Assembly: GCA_938009055.1 (NCBI GenBank)
Contig: CALLIO010000052.1
Coordinates: 1 to 5,162, forward strand
DNA from: an uncultured Altererythrobacter sp.
Lineage (GTDB): Bacteria > Pseudomonadota > Alphaproteobacteria > Sphingomonadales > Sphingomonadaceae
Direction of reading: 5' to 3'
DNA length: 5,162 nucleotides
This document shows, piece by piece, positions 1 to 5,162 of the stretch (within the stretch, counting starts at the first letter, position 1; each line of letters begins with the position of its first letter). A program made the translations under genes and the position numbers. The notes beneath the pieces were generated by a model. That model did no database searches. It was not told the origin of the DNA and saw only the letters and a program-made list of their open reading frames with translations.

Positions 1-332
1 GCCGCACGCGCTGCGATCAGATAGTCCTCAGACCCTTGGAAATAGGGCGCATCGGTGAGGACGGATAAGCACGCGGCGCCGCCAGCTTCATACTCGCGCG
101 CATGATCTGCCGGGCGGAAATCCGCTCGGATTAGCCCCTTAGAAGGCGAGGCCTTCTTGATTTCTGCAATGAGGCCAAAACCGTGTTTGCTCGCTTGGCG
201 CAAAGCGTTCTCGAAGCCTCGCACGGCGCCTGCAGATTCGGCCTGAATCTCAAGATCGATGATCGAGACAGCAGCTTGGCGTGCTGCGACTTCCTTACGC
301 TTATTGGCGCAAATTTCTTCAAGCTTATTCAT
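1..332 (-). CDS. trpC: Indole-3-glycerol-phosphate synthase TrpC, N-terminal part (cut by window edge)
   Basis: This cytoplasmic (beta/alpha)8-barrel enzyme closes the indole ring of CdRP (carboxyphenylamino-deoxyribulose phosphate) to give indole-3-glycerol phosphate, the step after TrpD and TrpF. I translated it by hand from ATG at 330-332: 110 codons stay open to the edge. The N-terminal helical region (MNKLEEICANKRKEVAARQ) is followed by the family signature IAEIKKASPSKG at residues 55-66. By comparison with known IGPS enzymes, E57 and K59 match the conserved active-site Glu and Lys of strand 1. YEAGGAACLSVLTD (81-94) and YFQGS (97-101) are also typical. The later catalytic Lys and Glu lie outside the window. 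The start is 3 nt after the trpD stop (TAG CTA ATG), with only a weak ribosome site (GACGG), so coupling to trpD is likely. About 110 of the usual 260 or so residues are visible. No trpF fusion can be judged. Confidence 0.96.
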   Translation of the reverse strand, partial: MNKLEEICANKRKEVAARQAAVSIIDLEIQAESAGAVRGFENALRQASKHGFGLIAEIKKASPSKGLIRADFRPADHAREYEAGGAACLSVLTDAPYFQGSEDYLIAARA

Positions 333-335
333 TAG

Positions 336-1328
336 CTAAACCGTCATTTCAATCCAGCGGGCCAGCAATTGCTTGGCCATGCCGCTGTCGAGGGCTTTGC
401 CAGCCAGTGCTGCCCCCTCGGGCCAATCCTTAGCTTTGCCAGCAACCAGCAATGTTGCCGCTGCGTTCAGTCGTACGGCATCGCGATAGGAGCCTTTTTC
501 TCCATCGAGCAAGCGCGCAAGAGCCGCCGCGTTAAACGCCGCATCATCGCCCTGGATCGCGGCAAGCGGCGCGTTGGCAATGCCAATATCGCTGGCATTG
601 ATGCGGCGCATTGTAACCGTGCCGCTGTTCACATCGGCCAGATCATTTCCGCCTGCCAAGCTGAGCTCGTCCAAACCCTCATCACCGGAGACGATAAAGG
701 AAGGGCTGGCGTCGAGCATGCCCTTTGCCTCAGCATAGATCGGGACCAAGCGCGGATGGGCAATCCCGATCAATTGGCGCGTGATGCCCGCCGGATTGCA
801 CAAGGGGCCAAGCAAGTTGAAGATTGTGCGCGTGCCAATTTTCTGGCGGATCGGCGCAATCCGGCCAAGGGCTGGATGGTGGACACGGGCAAAGAGGAAG
901 CCGATACCGATTTCAGCCAAGCTCTTTTCCGCGCAGCATCCGGCCGCATCCAAATCAAGGCCAAGCGCTTCCAACGTGTCAGCCGCGCCCGATTTGGATG
1001 AGGCTGCTCGATTGCCATGTTTGGCGACTGGCACGCCGCATGCCGCCACGACCAGACTAACGGCGGTTGAGACATTGAGCGTGTGCTGCCCATCACCGCC
1101 CGTGCCGCAGCAATCAATCGCATTATCTGGCGCCGCGATGGGTATTACCCGCTCGCGCATGGCTTTGGCTGCGGCGGCGATTTCGATTGCACTTTCGCCG
1201 CGCCGCGACAGGGCAATGAGAAAGCGTTCAATCTCCGCATCGCTGGTTTCGCCATCGAGCAGGGCCGCAAAGGCTTCTTCCGCCTCGGTCTGTGAAAGCG
1301 GCTTATCGCCGCTGGGAAGCTCGATCAT
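336..1328 (-). CDS. trpD: Anthranilate phosphoribosyltransferase TrpD
   Basis: It transfers phosphoribose from PRPP to anthranilate, giving phosphoribosyl-anthranilate, in the cytoplasm. The 330-residue length is normal for the family and the gene looks complete. An N-terminal helical domain (about 1-65) precedes the PRPP-binding loop CGTGGDG (74-80) and NVSTA (85-89). Then come KHGNRAASSKSGAAD (103-117), HPALGRIAP (151-159), and GTRTIFNLLGPLCNPAG (165-181), which carries residues that bind anthranilate in known structures. The acidic pair D220-E221 in GLDEL matches the magnesium-binding DE of the family. The ATG at 1326-1328 overlaps the trpG stop by 4 nt (ATGA). A GAGG lies only one base before this ATG, closer than usual, so re-initiation by ribosomes ending trpG is likely. 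No other start is credible, since the next Met is residue 57. TrpD is a stand-alone protein here, not fused to TrpG as in enterobacteria. Confidence 0.97.
   Translation of the reverse strand: MIELPSGDKPLSQTEAEEAFAALLDGETSDAEIERFLIALSRRGESAIEIAAAAKAMRERVIPIAAPDNAIDCCGTGGDGQHTLNVSTAVSLVVAACGVPVAKHGNRAASSKSGAADTLEALGLDLDAAGCCAEKSLAEIGIGFLFARVHHPALGRIAPIRQKIGTRTIFNLLGPLCNPAGITRQLIGIAHPRLVPIYAEAKGMLDASPSFIVSGDEGLDELSLAGGNDLADVNSGTVTMRRINASDIGIANAPLAAIQGDDAAFNAAALARLLDGEKGSYRDAVRLNAAATLLVAGKAKDWPEGAALAGKALDSGMAKQLLARWIEMTV
1325..1328 (-). promoter_or_regulatory. ATGA stop/start overlap, trpG to trpD
   Basis: On the minus strand ATGA holds the trpD start (ATG, 1328-1326) and the trpG stop (TGA, 1327-1325). 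Such overlaps commonly cause translational coupling. That it does so here is inference. Confidence 0.85.
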
Positions 1329-1930
1329 GCCTCAACGCTTTCAGGGATCAAACCGCACAGGCGCATGAAATTGGCGAGCAGCGCATGACCGTGATCGGTT
1401 GCGATGCTTTCCGGGTGAAACTGCACGCCGTGAATGGGCAGGGTCTGGTGACGAAACCCCATCGTAAAACCATCATCGGAATATGCATTAACGATCAGTG
1501 CATCGCTCGCGCCCTTTACCACAAGGCTGTGATAACGCGTGGCGGTGAAGGGGCTGGGGAGCCCAGCGAAGACGCCGCTGGCATCATGGGTGACGGGCGA
1601 TGTTTTGCCATGCATTAACCCGCCGCGCTCGACACTGCCGCCAAAATGCTGGCCAATCGCTTGGTGGCCAAGACACACGCCCAGGAGAGGCTTTTCAGCA
1701 TCAGCGCAGGCCGCAACCAGATCAAGGCTCATGCCCGCTTCATTGGGCGTGCAGGGGCCGGGCGAGATCAGAATGCCGTGCGCGCCGGTTGCAAGCGCAT
1801 CGCTTGCGCTCATCGCATCATTGCGCTCGACCCGCACCTCTGCCCCCAATTCCATTAGATAATGAACGAGGTTGAAGGTGAAGCTGTCGTAATTGTCGAT
1901 CACCAGAATGTCGGGCGCAGCAGCCATCAT
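1325..1930 (-). CDS. trpG: Anthranilate synthase component II, glutamine amidotransferase TrpG
   Basis: This class I glutamine amidotransferase releases ammonia from glutamine and passes it to TrpE for anthranilate synthesis. At 201 residues it is a full-length stand-alone subunit. Visible motifs are NYDSFTFN (13-20), SPGPCTP (56-62), the nucleophile elbow GVCLGHQ (84-90) with catalytic C86, MHGKTSPVTHD (106-116), RYHSL (132-136), and VQFHPES (169-175) with H172 and E174 completing the triad. The start is a double ATG. The first (1928-1930) overlaps the upstream stop as ATGA and the second (1925-1927) as TGATG. The ribosome site favours the second, so the protein may begin one residue later. 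A PabA role, supplying ammonia for p-aminobenzoate as well, is possible because some bacteria share this subunit, but position in the operon makes TrpG the primary call. It is separated from trpE by a lipoprotein gene. Confidence 0.96.
   Translation of the reverse strand: MMAAAPDILVIDNYDSFTFNLVHYLMELGAEVRVERNDAMSASDALATGAHGILISPGPCTPNEAGMSLDLVAACADAEKPLLGVCLGHQAIGQHFGGSVERGGLMHGKTSPVTHDASGVFAGLPSPFTATRYHSLVVKGASDALIVNAYSDDGFTMGFRHQTLPIHGVQFHPESIATDHGHALLANFMRLCGLIPESVEA
1927..1930 (-). promoter_or_regulatory. ATGA stop/start overlap, lipoprotein gene to trpG
   Basis: ATGA on the minus strand holds the first trpG ATG (1930-1928) and the lipoprotein gene stop TGA (1929-1927). The next three bases make a second ATG, so the full junction reads ATGATGG. 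Confidence 0.85.
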
Positions 1931-2808
1931 CCGCCCTCGCGCTTGGTCACGACAAGGATCGGGCCAATGGGCGCGCCCACATCAATCCGCTCGGTTGCGG
2001 GATCCCACAATGCCGAGACATTGCCGTCGAGATAAAGCGCATTGTCGGTCTTCAGCTCATCGCGATAAAAACGCGCCAATAAGCCGAAAGAGACAGGCGT
2101 TTCGGAAAGCACAAAATGCGCCTTGCCAGCGGCATCCACGCCCACGCCATTGCGCACTGCCTTTGATGGACCATCCTCTGTAATCTCTGGATGCAAATTT
2201 CCCGCTGTCACCAGCAAGGGGCCAGACTGGGTGCCAAAGCTGGGCCTATCGCGCACGGTTTTGAAGAACCATTCGGTGCTGGTCACGCGCCATTTGCCGC
2301 CGGTGCCGTAAAAGACGCCATTGGGCTTCATATGAAAATTGCCCGGGCCATCTGCCCGGTTGAGGCGTGACAAGCGCTCCTTATCCTCGACAAAATAGCC
2401 GATTGGATCGCCTTCCTCGTCGAACATGCCTGCGTTAAAGGCAAATGCGATCGTATCATCCTCATTGCCGACCGCATCGGCATAGGCGCGCAGCGAGCGA
2501 TAAGGCTTGCCATCGGAATTGTTGAGCACGGTTTTGATGCGGTGCTGGGTAGGATCAGCGACGCAATGGGTTAGCGCTGCTCCTTCGAAACTAACCGAGC
2601 GGCAATCAGAATCGACAGAGGGCTCGATGGCAGTTGAATCATTGGGCTGCGGGGTTGGAGCCGCCGCGATTTCTTCCGCAACGCCCGAGCCGATCTCGGT
2701 CCGCATCACCGGTTCGCCCTCTGGCTCCTGCTGGCATCCGGTCAGCGCGAGGCTACTCGCGAAAACCGCTGCTGATACCAAGGTGCTAGAAAAACGCATT
2801 TCCATCAT
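1927..2808 (-). CDS. Exported lipoprotein of the DUF2233 / phosphodiester glycosidase (NAGPA-like) family
   Basis: A predicted cell-envelope lipoprotein of 293 residues when started at ATG 2806-2808. A short signal peptide (R5 after Met, hydrophobic core about 7-21) ends in the lipobox LTG-C with C25 as lipidation site. Q at position +2 argues against inner-membrane retention by the enteric rule. Residues 26-68 are a Glu/Pro/Ala-rich linker. The folded domain carries FAFNAGMF (122-129), HMKPNGVFYG (159-168), TQSGPLLV (193-200), RNGVGV (219-224), LYLDGN (258-263) and GAPIGPILVV (278-287). This is the motif order I associate with DUF2233/COG3698 and the NAGPA (GlcNAc-1-phosphodiester glycosidase) fold. 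C69 and C82 could form a disulfide after export. Family members are thought to cleave sugar phosphodiesters, but the substrate here is unknown. The gene overlaps trpE and trpG by 4 nt each. Later starts at ATG 2803-2805 or 2797-2799 are possible. An upstream start at 2886 would add an Arg/Cys-rich stretch inside trpE and spoil the signal peptide. Confidence 0.85.
   Translation of the reverse strand: MMEMRFSSTLVSAAVFASSLALTGCQQEPEGEPVMRTEIGSGVAEEIAAAPTPQPNDSTAIEPSVDSDCRSVSFEGAALTHCVADPTQHRIKTVLNNSDGKPYRSLRAYADAVGNEDDTIAFAFNAGMFDEEGDPIGYFVEDKERLSRLNRADGPGNFHMKPNGVFYGTGGKWRVTSTEWFFKTVRDRPSFGTQSGPLLVTAGNLHPEITEDGPSKAVRNGVGVDAAGKAHFVLSETPVSFGLLARFYRDELKTDNALYLDGNVSALWDPATERIDVGAPIGPILVVTKREGG
1934..1938 (-). 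promoter_or_regulatory. Ribosome binding site of trpG (GAGGG)
   Basis: GAGGG lies inside the last codons of the upstream lipoprotein gene. From its GAGG core there are 4 nt to the first ATG and 7 nt to the second. The second spacing is nearer the usual optimum, which bears on which ATG is used. It is the clearest Shine-Dalgarno sequence in the window. Confidence 0.6.
2737..2808 (-). other. Lipoprotein signal peptide coding segment
   Basis: This encodes residues 1-24 before the lipobox cysteine (codon 2734-2736). The chain has a single Arg, a hydrophobic alanine/leucine/valine core and L-T-G before Cys, matching signal peptidase II sites. If translation began at the third ATG (2797-2799), the signal peptide would be 21 residues and still functional in form. 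Confidence 0.8.
2805..2808 (-). promoter_or_regulatory. ATGA stop/start overlap, trpE to lipoprotein gene
   Basis: ATGA on the minus strand holds the lipoprotein ATG (2808-2806) and the trpE stop TGA (2807-2805), followed by a second ATG (ATGATGG). A weak TTTGGA ribosome site ends 3 nt before the first ATG. Confidence 0.8.
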
Positions 2809-4331
2809 TGTCCAAACCCACTTTCGCCCGCCACGCGCGCGGCCTCTGTCGCAGCAGCAATCAGCGCGCCCGCCTTGGCCTTGCATTCGGCAAGCTCATA
2901 GTCAGGATCGCTGTCGGCCACGATACCGGCTCCGGCCTGCACATGCATCACTTCATCCTTCACAACCGCTGTGCGTAAGACGATACAACTATCCACCGAT
3001 CCGTCGGGCGCGAAATAACCAACGCCGCCAGCATAGGCGCCGCGCGCTTCGGGTTCCAGCTCTGCGATGATCTCGCAAGCGCGAATTTTGGGCGCACCGC
3101 TTACGGTTCCCGCGGGAAAGCCAGCGAACATCGCATCGAGCGCATCGGTCCCCTCAGCAAGCTTGCCGATCACATTGCTAACAATGTGCATCACATGGCT
3201 ATAGCGTTCGATGGTGAAGCTTTCGGTGACTTCTACCGAGCCGCGCGCTGATACGCGGCCAACATCATTGCGACCCAGATCGAGCAGCATCAAATGTTCG
3301 GCCCGCTCTTTTGCATCGGCAAGCAGGCTTGCTTCATTCTCGCTATCTTGCGCGGCAGTTTCCCCGCGCGGGCGTGTGCCGGCGATGGGCCTGATTGTGA
3401 CCTCGCCATCCCTTACGCGGACAAGAATTTCTGGGCTCGATCCGACGACGGCAAATCCGGGCAGGTCGAGGAAATAAAGGAAGGGCGATGGATTCACGCG
3501 CCGCAAAGCGCGGTAGAGCGCGAAGGGCGGGAGGGGAAAGGGGCAGGTGAAACGCTGGGCCAGCACGACCTGAAAAATGTCGCCTGCCAATATGTAGTCC
3601 TTCGCCCGCGCGACCAGAGACTTGTAATCTTCGCCCGGCATTACCGGCTCTAACGCCATCTCCGGCAAATTGTTCGCGGCTTGCAAAGGGGCGATAGCCG
3701 ATGCCAGTTTGGCCAATTCTCTATCGATCCGCTCGCCCGCACGCTCGATTGCGCGAAGTGGATCGCTCGCTTCCCAGATCGGGGCGACGCAATATAGCTC
3801 ATCGCTCAAACTGTCGAAGATGAGGATCAGCGTTGGGCGCACAAACAGCATGTCGGGCAGGGCAAGCGGGCTATCGGCTGCGCGCGGAATGCTTTCGACA
3901 AGGCCGATGGTTTCATAGCCGAAATAGCCCACAAGGCAGGCGAGCGCTGGCGGCAGCCCTTCGGGTACGTCGATCTGGCATTCTTTTGACAAATGCCGCA
4001 ATTCGCTCAGCCCATCGCCATCAAGCGGGACAAAAGCCATTTTGTCATGCTGCCAGATGCGGTTGATCTCTGCGCCTGTCTCAGAAGCCCGAAAGACCAG
4101 ATCAGGATCGATCCCAAGTAGCGAATAGCGCCCGCGAATTTCGCCGCCTTCAACCGATTCGAGCAGAAAATCGCCTCGTTCCGGCTCGATCAGCTTTGCC
4201 GCGGCACCAACCGGTGTTTCGGTATCGGCGATGATCTTGCGCCAGACCAGCGCAGGTTTGCCCGCCGCCAGCGCGTCTGCCGCCGGACCTGCATTGAGCG
4301 GAGCATGAAGAAGGGGCTGAGTTTCGGGCAA
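2805..4331 (-). CDS. trpE: Anthranilate synthase component I TrpE
   Basis: This cytoplasmic enzyme makes anthranilate from chorismate with ammonia supplied by TrpG. At 508 residues it has the usual length. The N-terminal regulatory domain holds LLES (56-59) followed by GRYSLLG (67-73), the conserved element at which tryptophan binds in studied TrpE proteins, so feedback inhibition is expected. The chorismate-binding domain shows DIFQVVLAQRF (251-261), FAVVGSSPEILV (293-304), RPIAGTRPRG (314-323), EHLMLLDLGRNDVGRV (345-360), SHVMHIVSNV (378-387), GFPAGTVSGAPKIRA (404-418), YAGGVGYF (433-440) and QAGAGIVADSDPDYELAEC (465-483). These favour TrpE over PabB, and the trp neighbours support that. 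The start is TTG (4329-4331), 9 nt after the ppiD stop and in the same frame. The first internal Met is residue 98, inside the conserved domain, so no ATG start is possible. No convincing ribosome site precedes the TTG. Confidence 0.96.
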   Translation of the reverse strand: MPETQPLLHAPLNAGPAADALAAGKPALVWRKIIADTETPVGAAAKLIEPERGDFLLESVEGGEIRGRYSLLGIDPDLVFRASETGAEINRIWQHDKMAFVPLDGDGLSELRHLSKECQIDVPEGLPPALACLVGYFGYETIGLVESIPRAADSPLALPDMLFVRPTLILIFDSLSDELYCVAPIWEASDPLRAIERAGERIDRELAKLASAIAPLQAANNLPEMALEPVMPGEDYKSLVARAKDYILAGDIFQVVLAQRFTCPFPLPPFALYRALRRVNPSPFLYFLDLPGFAVVGSSPEILVRVRDGEVTIRPIAGTRPRGETAAQDSENEASLLADAKERAEHLMLLDLGRNDVGRVSARGSVEVTESFTIERYSHVMHIVSNVIGKLAEGTDALDAMFAGFPAGTVSGAPKIRACEIIAELEPEARGAYAGGVGYFAPDGSVDSCIVLRTAVVKDEVMHVQAGAGIVADSDPDYELAECKAKAGALIAAATEAARVAGESGFGQ

Positions 4332-4340
4332 GGCGATTGG

Positions 4341-5162
4341 TCAGGTTTCGCCTAGCAATTGCTTGCGAACCGCCTCGATTGCGTCCTCATTGCGCTCAAC
4401 GCCGATCTCTTCAGCCATCGCTTTGGTCAGCTGGGCTGAATACTCACCCACCAGCGCGCTTTGCAGCTGCTGAGATGTGGCAGCGATTAGAGGATTGCCT
4501 TCCTCCACCGGATCAGCCGAGATGTTTTCAAGATCGATCACAAACCAGCCAAGGCTTTGCGTCGCTTCCAACCGTTTCACTGTGCCGCTTGCCATCGAGA
4601 ACATCAGCGCAAGGGGCGGGGGCACCTGACCATTTTGGCCAACGATTTCGCGTCGACCCAGGTTCACATTGTCAACCGGCGGCAGCCGAGTGTCCTCGGC
4701 GCTCAGCGCCGCTGAAAGCGAGCTGTCGCCATTGACCCGTTCCATGATCCGGTCAGCGGCTGCTTTTGCCAGTTTTGATCCTTCATCCAGCTTCCATGCG
4801 GTTGTGAGCGGTTCCCTGATCTCGTCCAAGGGCGCGGTTGCCGAAGGCGTAATCTCGCCGACTTCGAAGACGAGATAGATCTGGCCACGAACCAACTCGG
4901 TCAATTCTGGCTCGCCTTCGTCCATCTGGAACGCGGTTTCGAGCGCAGGGGCAAGTTCTGCAGGTGCAGTCTCGCCAGGCGAACGATAGACACGGCCATC
5001 GGCTGTCAATTCTGCGGTTGTCGTTACCTCGATGCCGAGGTCCTCGGCGACTTCGCTCAGCGGCATGCCATCATCGACTTGCTCTTCGATCCGCGCGCTC
5101 AGATCGGCAAGGGCTGCGATTTGCAACTCGCCGGTCAAAGTCTCGCGCAATTCAGGCGTTAC
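4341..5162 (-). CDS. ppiD: PpiD/SurA-like periplasmic folding protein, C-terminal part (cut by window edge)
   Basis: 273 residues are visible, open to the window edge, so the true start lies beyond 5162. The segment PELRETLTGELQIAALADLS, then a helical stretch with GMPLSEVAEDLGIEV (about 33-47), fits the region after the parvulin domain in PpiD-type proteins. These are inner-membrane-anchored periplasmic chaperones with peptidyl-prolyl isomerase-like domains. A second segment (about 90-135, GQIYLVFEVGEITPSATAPLDEIREPL) resembles the repeated element of this family, and the protein ends in a charged, helical tail (EAVRKQLLGET). The N-terminal transmembrane anchor and the main parvulin domain would lie outside the window, so catalysis cannot be judged. 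A ppiD-like gene directly before trpE is, as I recall, a common alphaproteobacterial arrangement. The assignment rests on overall resemblance plus context, since no strict catalytic motif is visible. Confidence 0.72.
   Translation of the reverse strand, partial: VTPELRETLTGELQIAALADLSARIEEQVDDGMPLSEVAEDLGIEVTTTAELTADGRVYRSPGETAPAELAPALETAFQMDEGEPELTELVRGQIYLVFEVGEITPSATAPLDEIREPLTTAWKLDEGSKLAKAAADRIMERVNGDSSLSAALSAEDTRLPPVDNVNLGRREIVGQNGQVPPPLALMFSMASGTVKRLEATQSLGWFVIDLENISADPVEEGNPLIAATSQQLQSALVGEYSAQLTKAMAEEIGVERNEDAIEAVRKQLLGET

Noticed and set aside
131..322. Minus-strand 63-codon open frame overlapping the trpC start
   Set aside because: The trpC frame over the same bases encodes the conserved IGPS N-terminus including IAEIKKASPSKG, so this other frame is a shadow.
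360..378. Near-perfect palindrome GGCCAGCAATTGCTTGGCC near the trpD end, considered as a terminator or operator
   Set aside because: It lies inside trpD coding sequence about 20 nt before the stop, has only a 4-nt AATT loop and no following U-run, and trpC begins immediately after.
369..1001. Long plus-strand open frame (210 codons) antisense to trpD
   Set aside because: It lies wholly opposite a well-conserved trpD, its translation resembles no family I know, and it is rich in Arg, Ala and Cys as expected of a shadow frame in GC-rich coding DNA.
781..1368. Second long plus-strand open frame (195 codons) opposite trpD and the end of trpG
   Set aside because: It overlaps another antisense frame and two real genes, shows low-complexity Ser/Arg/Ala composition, and has no ribosome site or recognisable domain.
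2809..2886. Upstream extension of the lipoprotein gene to a start at 2886
   Set aside because: It adds 26 residues rich in Gly, Arg and Cys encoded inside conserved trpE, and would bury the signal peptide. The ATGA start at 2808 gives a correct lipoprotein N-terminus.
2507..3070. Plus-strand open frame (187 codons) opposite the lipoprotein gene and the trpE end
   Set aside because: The translation becomes Arg/Pro/His-rich and family-less. Both opposite-strand genes are clearly real.
4354..4365. 12-nt word CAAGCAATTGCT (minus strand) near the ppiD end, repeated at 364-375 near the trpD end
   Set aside because: Both copies encode Lys-Gln-Leu-Leu in helical C-termini of unrelated proteins. Two copies of a partly palindromic 12-mer are too little to claim a repeat family.

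Overview
The window is a compact, single-direction (minus strand) stretch of bacterial chromosome carrying a tryptophan biosynthesis operon. Protein sequence style and gene order (a PpiD/SurA-like foldase gene directly before trpE, then trpG, trpD, trpC) point to an alphaproteobacterium. Sphingomonadales, and within it an Erythrobacteraceae-like genome, is my best guess. This rests on recalled family resemblance, not on a search.

In transcription order (right to left): the C-terminal 273 residues of a PpiD-like periplasmic folding protein (4341-5162, cut by the window edge); trpE, anthranilate synthase component I (2805-4331, TTG start); a lipoprotein of the DUF2233 / phosphodiester glycosidase family (1927-2808); trpG, the glutamine amidotransferase component (1325-1930); trpD, anthranilate phosphoribosyltransferase (336-1328); and the first 110 residues of trpC, indole-3-glycerol-phosphate synthase (1-332, cut by the window edge). 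TrpE and TrpG convert chorismate and glutamine to anthranilate, TrpD adds phosphoribose, and TrpC closes the indole ring after an isomerisation by TrpF, which is not in the window.

Packing is extreme. Three successive junctions (trpE/lipoprotein, lipoprotein/trpG, trpG/trpD) are 4-nt ATGA overlaps. The other two gaps are 9 nt (ppiD/trpE) and 3 nt (trpD/trpC). There is no intergenic space for a promoter, terminator or trp leader peptide/attenuator inside the window, so the genes are probably one transcript with translational coupling. No RNA gene, mobile element, CRISPR array or long repeat was seen.

The point most worth attention is the exported lipoprotein gene placed between the two subunits of one cytoplasmic enzyme and coupled to both. 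Everything else looks like ordinary, intact housekeeping DNA.
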